From assembly GCA_964494385.1 (NCBI GenBank), contig CAZBSE010000005.1, positions 11,358 to 75,357 on the forward strand: DNA of 64,000 nt, written 5' to 3'. The notes below the pieces were generated by a model. The model had not been told where the DNA came from. It worked only from the letters and a program-made list of their open reading frames with translations, and did no database searches. The stretch's first letter is position 1. The number at the start of each line of letters is the position of its first letter. Positions 26,517 to 34,564 of the stretch are shown here, piece by piece. Origin of the DNA: CAZBSE01 sp964494385 (GTDB taxonomy: Bacteria; Actinomycetota; Humimicrobiia; Humimicrobiales; Humimicrobiaceae). Both the position numbers and the translations under genes were made by a program.

Positions 26517-27407
26517 ATGAACAATAGAAAAAGTACCGCTGTTCCGGTTATTAATATTCAGGGACAGAACTGCACCGGATGCGCCACTTCCACTCTCTGC
26601 ACACAGTATCCTGCAATTAAAAATGTTCTGCTTCAGGATATAGTGCCCGGTTTTAAACTTGATTTTATATTCCATCCCAATATTATGACCGCCAGCGGTA
26701 ATCTTGCCATGGAAATACTTGAAAATGCAGCAAAAGAAAAAGGATACGTTTTGATTATTGACGGTGCCATTCCTACCGGTGATAACGGAATTTACTGTGT
26801 TACCGGAGAAAAGGACGGTAAAAAATATACCATGCTGGAAGAGACCGTAAGGCTGGCGCCGGATGCGCTGGCAGTAATAGCTCTGGGGACCTGTGCGGCA
26901 TTTGGTGGAATCGCTGCCGGAAATCCTAATCCCACCGGGGCACAAAGTGTGGGTGATATCTTTCTTACCCATGACATTAAAACACCTCTTATTAATATAC
27001 CAGGTTGTCCTCCCCATCCGGACTGGCTGTTTGGAACCATCGAGGAAATGCTTACAAAGGGACTGGGAAATGTAGAGCTGGATGATTTTAGGAGACCAAA
27101 GACATTTTACGGAAAATTAATTCATGAAAATTGCCCCAACAGGGCTTACTTTGATGAAGGTAAGTTTGCCAAGAAGTTAGGTGACGAGGGCTGTCTTTAC
27201 GAACTGGGATGCAAGGGGCCCATAACCTATGCGGACTGTCCAAAAAGGCAGTGGAACGGCAGAACAAACTGGGTTATCGGAAGCGGAGCTCCCTGCAGCG
27301 GCTGTACGTCACCGGAGTACCCTGACCTTTTGGGAGATTTTTACCATAGAATTATTGATGTCGAGGTGCCGGTAAATGAAAAGAGGCCAAAAGTCCAAAA
27401 GAAATAA
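26517..27407 (+). CDS. [NiFe] hydrogenase small subunit, cytoplasmic type without Tat signal
   Basis: A 296-residue electron-transfer subunit with three Fe-S sites. Proximal: Cys 19, 22 (NCTGC), 126 (GTCAAFGG) and 164 (PGCPPHP). Distal: His 203, Cys 206, 226, 232 (CLYELGCKGP). Medial: Cys 241, 260, 263 (PCSGC). The order and wording are those of group 1 (membrane-bound uptake) hydrogenases, yet there is no RRxFxK Tat signal: the protein starts only 18 residues before the first cluster Cys. It is followed by the large subunit, metV, metF and a maturation protease, so a cytoplasmic role with MetVF is inferred. Confidence 0.93.
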   Translation: MNNRKSTAVPVINIQGQNCTGCATSTLCTQYPAIKNVLLQDIVPGFKLDFIFHPNIMTASGNLAMEILENAAKEKGYVLIIDGAIPTGDNGIYCVTGEKDGKKYTMLEETVRLAPDALAVIALGTCAAFGGIAAGNPNPTGAQSVGDIFLTHDIKTPLINIPGCPPHPDWLFGTIEEMLTKGLGNVELDDFRRPKTFYGKLIHENCPNRAYFDEGKFAKKLGDEGCLYELGCKGPITYADCPKRQWNGRTNWVIGSGAPCSGCTSPEYPDLLGDFYHRIIDVEVPVNEKRPKVQKK

Positions 27408-27427
27408 TTATCTAGGAAGGTGAGATT

Positions 27428-28978
27428 GTGAAAAAAATTGTAATACACCCCATAACCAGGATAGAAGGGCATTTAAAAGTTGAAGCTACAGTGGACAATG
27501 GCGAGATAAAAGATGCCAATATCAGCGGAACCATGTTCAGGGGCATAGAAATTATGCTGGAAGGCAGGGACCCAAGAGATGCGGTTATGATTACCCAGAG
27601 AATATGCGGGGTATGTCCCGAACCCCACGCTATGGCATCCGTTGGCGCAGTTGACCAATACGCCGGCCTTGACAGTAAGATCCCTCCGAACGGGACTCTT
27701 ATGAGAAACCTGATCCTGGGCACCAGAAGTATCAGTGACCATATTCTGCATTTCTATATCCTGAGCGGATTGGATTATGTGGATCCTGCCGCGGTAATGA
27801 AATACAGCGGTTCGGACCAGGATTTAAATATCTTAAAGTATTTTCTCCAGCAGGGATATTCCAGGCCATTTCTCCCCAGGGATGAAATAGACTACAAATT
27901 TGATACTGAGACCACAAATGCAGTGGTGAGCCATTATATTAAAGCAATGGACATCTACAGGAAAGCCCAGCAGGCAGCTACTATATTCGGGGGTAAGTGG
28001 CCCCATGACGCCTCTATTGTGTCCGGCGGTGTTTCCCAGCAGCTTACAGTTGACAGGATAACTGAATTTATATGGAGATTGGAGCAGATTGTTGACTTTG
28101 TTAAAAACTATTATGTTCCTGATGTTATTGCGGTTGCAAAAGCATATAAAGAATATCTTGAAATCGGAAAAGGCTGCCGGAGGCTTCTGGCATATGACTC
28201 ATATAAAACCATATCAGATGAGAGCCGCGGTGATACACTGTTTAAGGGAGGACTGGTAAATGATATCGACACGTACAGCGAAATTGACATAAGCCGTATA
28301 ACCGAAGATGTGACTCACAGCTGGTATAAAGATAAAGAACCCCTGTACCCGGGTGAAGAAAAAACCGAGCCTATGGCAGGAAAGGAATCAGGCTACTCCT
28401 GGGTAAAATCTCCCAGGTATGACGGAAAAGTTTATGAGGTGGGTCCGCTGGCAGGCGTTCTTTCGACTTACCTGGGAAAGGGTGATCCTTACATTAAAAA
28501 TATGGTAGATAATGCCTTATCTGAAATAGGCGGAAATATCTCAAATCTGTATTCGGTAGCGGGAAGGCACCTGTGCAGGGCGCTTTCGGCAAATATACTG
28601 GCGGACCAGCTGGTAGGCTGGGCACAACAGTTAAAGGCGGGAGAACCCACTGCAGTAGAATATGATCCTCCTGCAGATGGAGAAGGAATAGGCCTCTGCG
28701 CAGCGCCCAGGGGAGCCCTGGGTCACTGGCTGAAGGTAAAGGACGGAAGGATTTCCAATTATCAGGTAATCACGCCAACGGCATGGAACGCATCTCCAAA
28801 GGATAAAGACGGCCAGCCCGGTCCCTATGAGCAGGCGCTGATCGGCCTTAAAGTCAGGGAAAGCCAGAGCCCTATTGAAATTTTAAGGGTTATCAGAAGT
28901 TTTGATCCATGCACCGCCTGTGCCGTTCATATGGTAACAGTAAAGGGGAATCTGATAGGTAAATATAAGGTTGTCTGA
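27428..28978 (+). CDS. [NiFe] hydrogenase large (catalytic) subunit
   Basis: A 516-residue subunit starting at GTG after AGGAAGG. Ni-Fe ligands are Cys 60 and 63 (RICGVC) and Cys 495 and 498 (DPCTAC). His 501 (CAVH) is followed by a 15-residue tail that would be removed by the maturation protease encoded at 30587-31147. It splits H2 at the Ni-Fe centre and passes electrons to the small subunit. The cofactor assembly genes (hypA-F) are outside the window. Confidence 0.95.
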   Translation: MKKIVIHPITRIEGHLKVEATVDNGEIKDANISGTMFRGIEIMLEGRDPRDAVMITQRICGVCPEPHAMASVGAVDQYAGLDSKIPPNGTLMRNLILGTRSISDHILHFYILSGLDYVDPAAVMKYSGSDQDLNILKYFLQQGYSRPFLPRDEIDYKFDTETTNAVVSHYIKAMDIYRKAQQAATIFGGKWPHDASIVSGGVSQQLTVDRITEFIWRLEQIVDFVKNYYVPDVIAVAKAYKEYLEIGKGCRRLLAYDSYKTISDESRGDTLFKGGLVNDIDTYSEIDISRITEDVTHSWYKDKEPLYPGEEKTEPMAGKESGYSWVKSPRYDGKVYEVGPLAGVLSTYLGKGDPYIKNMVDNALSEIGGNISNLYSVAGRHLCRALSANILADQLVGWAQQLKAGEPTAVEYDPPADGEGIGLCAAPRGALGHWLKVKDGRISNYQVITPTAWNASPKDKDGQPGPYEQALIGLKVRESQSPIEILRVIRSFDPCTACAVHMVTVKGNLIGKYKVV

Positions 28979-29007
28979 TAGGTTACATAAAAATTTTAGG
29001 AGGTTTT

Positions 29008-29685
29008 ATGATACTGACTGAATTCAAACCATTAAAGGAGATTCTGGAAAAACTGGGAGAGGAGAAAAAAATCTTTATTATGGGCTGCGGCGGCTGTCCT
29101 GAAGGCGCGGATACCGGTGGGAAGAAAGTATTGTCTGATTTTAAGGAAAAATTGGAAAAAGAAGGAAAGACCGTAACCGGAATTTTGGAAATAGATTTTC
29201 TGTGCCAGAAGGCACTTATTCGCTCCAGAATAAAACCGAGGTCAGAAGAGATAAAAAATTCGGATTCCGTTCTGGTCTTTTCATGCGGCCTCGGAGTGCA
29301 GGCAACATCTTCAATTTTAGATAAAATCTGTCACCCTGCCCTGAATACGACCACATTTGGCGGCATAACAGGTATGTGGCAGGGTACCGAAAGATGTGAT
29401 ACCTGCGGCAACTGCATACTGGATCAAACCGGCGGGATATGTCCCTATACGGCCTGTCCCAAGAAATTGGAAAACGGTGCCTGTGCGGGGCAGAGTAATG
29501 ACAAGTGTGAAACTGACCTCGAAAGAGACTGCGGCTGGGTGCTTATTTATAACAATCTTAAAAGAATAGGCAAACTGGACAGGCTGGAAAAATTCATACC
29601 ACCCAGAGATTATGCGAAACTGCTGCCGACAGCGGATTTAAGAAAAACCAGATTATGGGCCCTTGATGAGGAGGAGATATTATGA
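29008..29685 (+). CDS. metV: MetV, zinc/Fe-S subunit of methylene-THF reductase
   Basis: A 225-residue Cys-rich protein with an early MGCGGCP motif and a late cluster CDTCGNC...GGICPYTACPK...C. This is the MetV family (formerly MTHFR C-terminal domain), which forms the tight MetFV reductase with MetF in acetogens and carries Fe-S clusters that relay electrons to the MetF flavin. It has a very strong ribosome site (AGGAGG) and overlaps metF by four bases. Its position directly after the hydrogenase subunits suggests that these are the electron source. Confidence 0.9.
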   Translation: MILTEFKPLKEILEKLGEEKKIFIMGCGGCPEGADTGGKKVLSDFKEKLEKEGKTVTGILEIDFLCQKALIRSRIKPRSEEIKNSDSVLVFSCGLGVQATSSILDKICHPALNTTTFGGITGMWQGTERCDTCGNCILDQTGGICPYTACPKKLENGACAGQSNDKCETDLERDCGWVLIYNNLKRIGKLDRLEKFIPPRDYAKLLPTADLRKTRLWALDEEEIL

Positions 29686-30584
29686 CAGCAGAACCAATGG
29701 AAAAATCAAAGTTTGAAAAAACACTCGACAGTGGAAAATTTGCTGTAACCTGTGAAATCGGGCCTCCCAAAGGCGCTGAAGATGAGGAAATCAAAGAAAC
29801 GGCTCAACATTTAAAAAATGTAGCTGACGGGATAAACGTAACCGATCTGCAGAGCTCGGTAATGAGGCTTGGTTCCCTTACCACCTGTCACCTGCTCAAA
29901 CAAATGGGATTGGAGCCTATCTTTCAGGTTACCTGCAGGGACAGAAACAGGCTGGCGCTGCAGTCAGATCTCATCAGTGCTTACGTTCTGGGGATAAGAA
30001 ATGTTTTGGCCCTTACCGGTGACTATACCACAATCGGCGACCACCCCCAGGCCGAGCCTGTTTTTGATCTTGATTCTGTTCAGCTCCTGTGGGCCATTAA
30101 AAAACTGGAGGAGGGATATGACCTGGCAGGAAAAGAGCTTACCAGAAAACCTTCTTTCTTTAAAGGCGCGGTGGTAAATCCGGGTGCGGACACAGAAGCA
30201 TCCTACGAACTCCAGATTATAAAAATGAAGAAAAAAATAGCCCAGGGGGCGCAGTTCTTCCAGACACAGGCTATATTTGATGCCGAAGTCTTTAAAAAGT
30301 TCATGGAAAGAATCGATGAAGAAAATATCAAGGTCCCGGTCCTTGCCGGTATAATCCTCTTAAAATCAGAAAGAATGGCAAACTACATGAATAAATTTGT
30401 ACCCGGCGTCTTTGTACCGGAACCCATAGTAAAGAAGATGGAAGGAACGGAAGATAAAGTTTCCATGTGCATAGAGATTGCATCCGAACTCATAGAAGCA
30501 GTCAAACCGTATTGCGCCGGGGTCCATATCCAGGCCCTGGGATGGGAAAAGCATATTCCCGCAGCAATAAAAAGCCTAAAATAA
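29682..30584 (+). CDS. metF: Methylene-tetrahydrofolate reductase MetF
   Basis: A 300-residue TIM-barrel flavoprotein of the MetF family: FAVTCEIGPPKGAED with the catalytic Glu, ALTGDYTTIGDHPQA and AQFFQTQAIFD. It reduces 5,10-methylene-THF to 5-methyl-THF, the methyl-branch step of the Wood-Ljungdahl pathway that feeds the corrinoid protein. Length fits the short acetogen form, which needs MetV and an outside electron donor. The next gene starts two bases after its stop. Confidence 0.94.
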   Translation: MTAEPMEKSKFEKTLDSGKFAVTCEIGPPKGAEDEEIKETAQHLKNVADGINVTDLQSSVMRLGSLTTCHLLKQMGLEPIFQVTCRDRNRLALQSDLISAYVLGIRNVLALTGDYTTIGDHPQAEPVFDLDSVQLLWAIKKLEEGYDLAGKELTRKPSFFKGAVVNPGADTEASYELQIIKMKKKIAQGAQFFQTQAIFDAEVFKKFMERIDEENIKVPVLAGIILLKSERMANYMNKFVPGVFVPEPIVKKMEGTEDKVSMCIEIASELIEAVKPYCAGVHIQALGWEKHIPAAIKSLK

Positions 30585-30586
30585 AT

Positions 30587-31147
30587 ATGGCCAAAAACCT
30601 AAAAATTGCCAGAACAGTCATACTAGGCATCGGCAACATCCTGCTGGGCGATGAAGGCATAGGGGTACATGTCGTAAAAAGGCTCCGTGAAGAAAAGCTG
30701 CCCCCTGATATACTGGTAATAGACGGTTCGACCGCAGGTTTTAGATTATTTCCCGTTTTCGAGGATTACAGGGACTGCAGGTTCATAATAATAGATGCCA
30801 TAAATACGCACGGTGCCTCCCCTAAAACTCCGGATGGCATAGCCCAAAAAAATACTCTCTCAAAAGGAGACTTATATGTCATACCCTTAGAAGATCTTTA
30901 CGGCATGTCCGGTCCAGAATATCCCGGTATGGATTTCATCTCATTTCATCAAACTTCCGTTGCAGATGTACTTAATTTATTTTGTATGACCTATAAAATA
31001 AAAATAAGCGGATATTTAATCGGGGTTGTCATATCCGGAAAAGACAGTGCAGACAGTAATTTTACTTTTTCCATGGAACTGTCCGGTAAAATAAAACAAA
31101 AGATCCCCCGGATAATTGATTTAGTTAAAAAATACATAGATTACTGA
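30587..31147 (+). CDS. Hydrogenase maturation endopeptidase (HyaD/HycI family)
   Basis: A 186-residue protease taken from ATG at 30587, two bases after the metF stop; a longer frame exists but lacks family homology. It has ILGIGNILLGDEGIG at the start (Ni-sensing Asp/Glu), the second acidic VIDGSTAGF and the His region FISFHQTSVADVL. It cuts the C-terminal tail of the large subunit after the His of DPCTACAVH once nickel is inserted. Its place at the end of this operon ties maturation to the hydrogenase at 26517-28978. Confidence 0.92.
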   Translation: MAKNLKIARTVILGIGNILLGDEGIGVHVVKRLREEKLPPDILVIDGSTAGFRLFPVFEDYRDCRFIIIDAINTHGASPKTPDGIAQKNTLSKGDLYVIPLEDLYGMSGPEYPGMDFISFHQTSVADVLNLFCMTYKIKISGYLIGVVISGKDSADSNFTFSMELSGKIKQKIPRIIDLVKKYIDY

Positions 31148-31581
31148 CGCCTGTACAATCCTACCAGCTGTGCCCGGACCAGAATGTTATTTTCCATTTC
31201 CCTCTCGAGATCCTTTACTTTTACCGAAGAATCCAGACCCAAGATTGTATTCAGCGCAAAAAGTTTGAAAAAATAACGGTGCGTTCCCGAAGGAGGGCAT
31301 GGTCCCGAATATCCGGCACCGCCCGAATCAGTCATGCCTTCTACTCCGCCGCCGGGGCAGCTGTTCTCTGAAATCTCTCCGATTCGGGGATCTATGTTCC
31401 ATACGGTCCAGTGAACCCATGTTCCGCTGGGAGCATCTGGGTCATCCACTATAAGTACCAGGCTTTTTGCATTTTCGGGAACATCGCTTATCTGCAGCGG
31501 GGGGTTTACGTTTTCCCCATCACAAGTATACTTTGATGGAACCAGTTCATTATTTTTAAAAGCTGTGCTTTCAATTTTCAT
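31141..31581 (-). CDS. YbhB/YbcL-family (PEBP-like) protein
   Basis: A 146-residue protein of the phosphatidylethanolamine-binding fold: KYTCDGENVNPPLQ, the DPDAPSGTWVHW ligand-site motif and GPCPPSGTHRYFFKLFAL. The bacterial members are cytoplasmic and of unclear role (kinase inhibitor-like). It has a strong GGGAGGT site. It converges on the hydrogenase protease gene with a seven-base overlap of the 3' ends. Confidence 0.92.
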   Translation of the reverse strand: MKIESTAFKNNELVPSKYTCDGENVNPPLQISDVPENAKSLVLIVDDPDAPSGTWVHWTVWNIDPRIGEISENSCPGGGVEGMTDSGGAGYSGPCPPSGTHRYFFKLFALNTILGLDSSVKVKDLEREMENNILVRAQLVGLYRRQ

Positions 31582-32189
31582 AATACCTCCCGTTCCCCGA
31601 CATAATTAAAATTTTTACCTATACCATATACAATATTACCATTTTTAACTTCTATTTTCGATTCTTCTCGAAGTATCTTCAAAAATATCTTTCCCGAAGC
31701 AATGCAAGGAAGAGGGCGATAATTATATACACTACAGAATAATATGAAATTTTTTAAATTTGCGGTTGTAAAATATAGAGGTCAGCTGTCCCCCACCATT
31801 CCGCCGTTAAAAAAAGTAAAGATCAGGTTTAAATTGCCGATACTGCAGCCGGTGGTCCTGCTCATTTCCAGAAGCATATGACTGGCAGTCACCAAAAAAT
31901 ACGGGTACCAAAAAAAATAGAAAGAAAATTAGGTATCTCAAGAAGGTAATTCTTAAGAGTATCTTTTTTATTTTTTGTCATGGGCCAAATGCCAACCTAA
32001 AAATTATTAATAATTTTCATAAAAGATTTTAAAACAATTATCTTTATATTTAAAGTTATATTAATATTTTAGGCTTTATATAGCCATTTGTAGAATAATT
32101 CTATAACCCAACTTTATTAAAATTTATAATTGGTAAAGAATATGATAAAATAAATCCGATTCAATTGTATATTAAACCGGAGAAAGATA
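31582..32189. other. Intergenic region with one doubtful small frame
   Basis: About 608 AT-rich bases. A 45-codon frame at 31744-31881 (MKFFKFAVVKYRGQ..., ending RSI) has a higher GC middle than its flanks and might be a small gene or a remnant, but shows no recognised family or good ribosome site. The rest has no convincing gene, RNA or terminator. Confidence 0.3.
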
Positions 32190-32741
32190 ATGGAAAAAGG
32201 ACTTCTGGAAAAAATTGAAAAAAAATTAAAGGAAATCAAGTCAATAAGAAATTTAAGGAGCAGGGATTTCGGATTCAGAAACTGGCACGTCAGCACCAAA
32301 AATCTATTAAATACACTGCCCCCTGATTTTATCGCCGATGTAAATGATTTTAAGAAACTGACCTTTATCGATACCAAATACCACAGGGGCAATAGGTTTT
32401 TTAATCCTACGGATGATACCCGTTACGGGCAAGATCTGGACTCTGCCGAAAAAATCTTAAAAAAAATTATATCAGCAAAAAAAGAAATAAAATCACAAAA
32501 GCCGGCTGCTTCAGAGAAAAAGGTGAAAACTGCTATAAAGAAATCAACTGAAACAAAGTCTGCTGATAAAATTAAGAAACCTTCCGGTTCCAAAAAACAA
32601 AAACCCGCTACTAAAGGCAAGTCCGCTGATAGAAAAAAACCACCCTTAAAAACCAAACAGGTCAAACCTGCTCTTAAAAAACCGTCTGCCAAAAAGAAAA
32701 ATAAGCCGCCCCGGACTCCCTCCGGTAAAACAAAAAAATGA
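32190..32741 (+). CDS. Protein with Lys/Pro/Ala-rich histone-H1-like tail
   Basis: A 183-residue protein. The first 92 or so residues form an ordinary domain (RDFGFRNWHVSTKNLLNTLP, then FIDTKYHRGNRFFNPTDD) that I do not recognise. From about 95 to the end it is almost only Lys, Pro, Ala, Ser and Thr, with repeats of KKP and KPA as in eukaryotic H1 and bacterial nucleoid-associated basic tails. It probably binds nucleic acid or another polyanion. It has a GGAGAAAG site. Confidence 0.75.
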   Translation: MEKGLLEKIEKKLKEIKSIRNLRSRDFGFRNWHVSTKNLLNTLPPDFIADVNDFKKLTFIDTKYHRGNRFFNPTDDTRYGQDLDSAEKILKKIISAKKEIKSQKPAASEKKVKTAIKKSTETKSADKIKKPSGSKKQKPATKGKSADRKKPPLKTKQVKPALKKPSAKKKNKPPRTPSGKTKK

Positions 32742-32826
32742 TATCATATATTTAAGCCCCATTTACATGGAGATTAAATAATACTTTCCGTATATAAATA
32801 CTGCTGCAGATTAATACTAAAAAATT

Positions 32827-33081
32827 TTATGAAAAATAATAAATAGAGCCTACTATGGCCATTACAATACCTACCGTCAACCAGGTTAATACTCCCAGTG
32901 CCCCAAGTACTATACCTGCTATATCAAAGCCCTTGCCTTTTGGGCTTGCCTCTTCCTTTTTTATCCTGGTGAGGTCCACTGCACCCAGTATAATCGGTAT
33001 AATTGACATCCATAAAATACCCGTTACCAGTGCTGCAATTGAGAGACCGCTCGGTCCTTGTTCCTGTAATTCCTTATTCAT
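32827..33081 (-). CDS. DUF4190-type small membrane protein
   Basis: An 84-residue protein with two or three hydrophobic segments: SIAALVTGILWMSIIPIILG, then a charged loop RIKKEEASPKGKG, then FDIAGIVLGALGVLTW. The small Gly-rich repeat ending GI(V/L)LG is typical of DUF4190. Function is unknown. The start has a strong GAGGAGGAGGG site. Confidence 0.8.
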   Translation of the reverse strand: MNKELQEQGPSGLSIAALVTGILWMSIIPIILGAVDLTRIKKEEASPKGKGFDIAGIVLGALGVLTWLTVGIVMAIVGSIYYFS

Positions 33082-33171
33082 TAAAACCCTCCTCCTCTAA
33101 TTAACTTTAATAATATTATAATATTATGATACCAAAAATAAAAATATTTTATTTACCCGATACAAGGTAAT

Positions 33172-34062
33172 TTAATGCCTTTTTACCGCATGCCTGGGAG
33201 GTGCTCCCATATCCCAGAAATCCATAAATTTTCTGGGAAAGCTAAAAATCTCTTTTTCCTCAGCTTTACTTCCTGCTTCTATAATTTCTCTTGTTAAATT
33301 TCTATAAGCCTGCGCTCCCTTGCAAAACGGATCGTATGCCTTAATCGGTTCGCCCATGCCGGGCGCTTCTATCAGCCTGACGTTTTTAGGAATAATGGTG
33401 CTGAACACTCTACCGGGCATATATTTTTTTACCTTCTTTATTACCTGTCTGGATAATACTGTTCTCAGGTACATAGTAAATACTATACCCGTTATCTCCA
33501 GTGAATCATTCAGGCTGTATTTAATGTTGTTTATGGCTTCAATTAATCTATGGATCCCTTCCATGGCATAGAACTCACACTGCATGGGAATTATTATTTC
33601 TCCGGCCGAAACAAGAGCATTGGTGGTAAGGGGTCCCAGCGATGAAGAGCAATCTATGATAATAAAATCGAAATCATATTTAATTTTTTCCAGTGCGTTT
33701 TTGAGCCTGTGCTCTCTCCCATTTAAAACAGTAAGACCGATTTCCGCATCAAGTAAAGCTTTATTGGAAGGCAGGATCATTAAATTTTTATAAGATGTCT
33801 CCATAATCACATTATCCGGATCTTCGTTGTGGATCAGCACATTATAAATAGAAGTATCCAGTTTTTTGTAGTCTATGCCTATCCCGCTGGTGGAATTACT
33901 CTGGGGATCCATATCCACAAGCATGGTCCTGTAACCATACTCTCCCAGATAAGCGGCTACATTTACAGCTGTCGTGCTTTTACCTACCCCGCCTTTCTGG
34001 CTGGACACGGCAATCACGCGGGGCGTACGGTTTTTATAAGTACCTGAGCTGTTAGTTTTCAT
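33172..34062 (-). CDS. ParA/Soj-family chromosome partitioning ATPase
   Basis: A 296-residue ATPase. The start is taken as ATG at 34062 rather than the TTG one codon earlier. It has deviant Walker A SSQKGGVGKSTTAVN, MLVDMDPQSNSTSGIG, FIIIDCSSSLGPLT and the Soj-like end MYLRTVLSRQV. It resembles chromosomal Soj, but the usual spo0J/parB, gidB and rnpA neighbours are missing. It may be a second copy with a cargo-positioning role. Confidence 0.9.
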   Translation of the reverse strand: MKTNSSGTYKNRTPRVIAVSSQKGGVGKSTTAVNVAAYLGEYGYRTMLVDMDPQSNSTSGIGIDYKKLDTSIYNVLIHNEDPDNVIMETSYKNLMILPSNKALLDAEIGLTVLNGREHRLKNALEKIKYDFDFIIIDCSSSLGPLTTNALVSAGEIIIPMQCEFYAMEGIHRLIEAINNIKYSLNDSLEITGIVFTMYLRTVLSRQVIKKVKKYMPGRVFSTIIPKNVRLIEAPGMGEPIKAYDPFCKGAQAYRNLTREIIEAGSKAEEKEIFSFPRKFMDFWDMGAPPRHAVKRH

Positions 34063-34187
34063 CAATAGTTATATCAAATAACTTATAAGTGTATAATGTA
34101 ACTAAATAAAGCGCTTAATCTATATTGAAATTATTTATAATAAATCTATCATACTTTTATTACAACTGCTATATAATATTTTGAATT

Positions 34188-34553
34188 ATGAAAAAAAGAA
34201 AGCTTAATTCTTTAGAAAAAAGAGTAATAATCGACAAGGAGACAGAACCGCCGTTCAGCGGCAAGTATGAAGATTTCTTTAAGGAAGGTACTTACGTATG
34301 CCGCCAGTGCGGATCACCGCTCTACAGATCCGAAAGTAAATTTAAATCAGGCTGCGGCTGGCCCAGTTTTGATGATGAAGTTCCCGGAGCAGTAAAACGG
34401 ATCCCCGACAATGACGGGATAAGAACGGAGATCATGTGCGCCAGATGCGGTGGACATCTGGGCCATGTATTCGAGGGTGAGAATTTTACCCCTAAAAACA
34501 TAAGACACTGTGTCAACTCCATGTCTCTGGACTTTGTTACAAAGAAAAAATAA
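34188..34553 (+). CDS. msrB: Peptide methionine (R)-S-oxide reductase MsrB
   Basis: A 121-residue enzyme with both zinc CxxC pairs (VCRQCGSPL and CARCGGHL), the SGCGWPSF motif and the catalytic Cys in RHCVNSMSL. It reduces methionine-R-sulfoxide in proteins. The protein is slightly short at its C-terminus but all the key residues are present. No msrA is nearby. It converges on the HAD/kinase fusion gene. Confidence 0.96.
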   Translation: MKKRKLNSLEKRVIIDKETEPPFSGKYEDFFKEGTYVCRQCGSPLYRSESKFKSGCGWPSFDDEVPGAVKRIPDNDGIRTEIMCARCGGHLGHVFEGENFTPKNIRHCVNSMSLDFVTKKK

Positions 34554-34564
34554 CTAAAAGCTAT

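Noticed and set aside
26433..27017. A long reverse-strand frame opposite the hydrogenase small subunit
   Set aside because: It lies wholly within a gene with all its catalytic Cys in order; the reverse frame has no family features and ignores the codon pattern.
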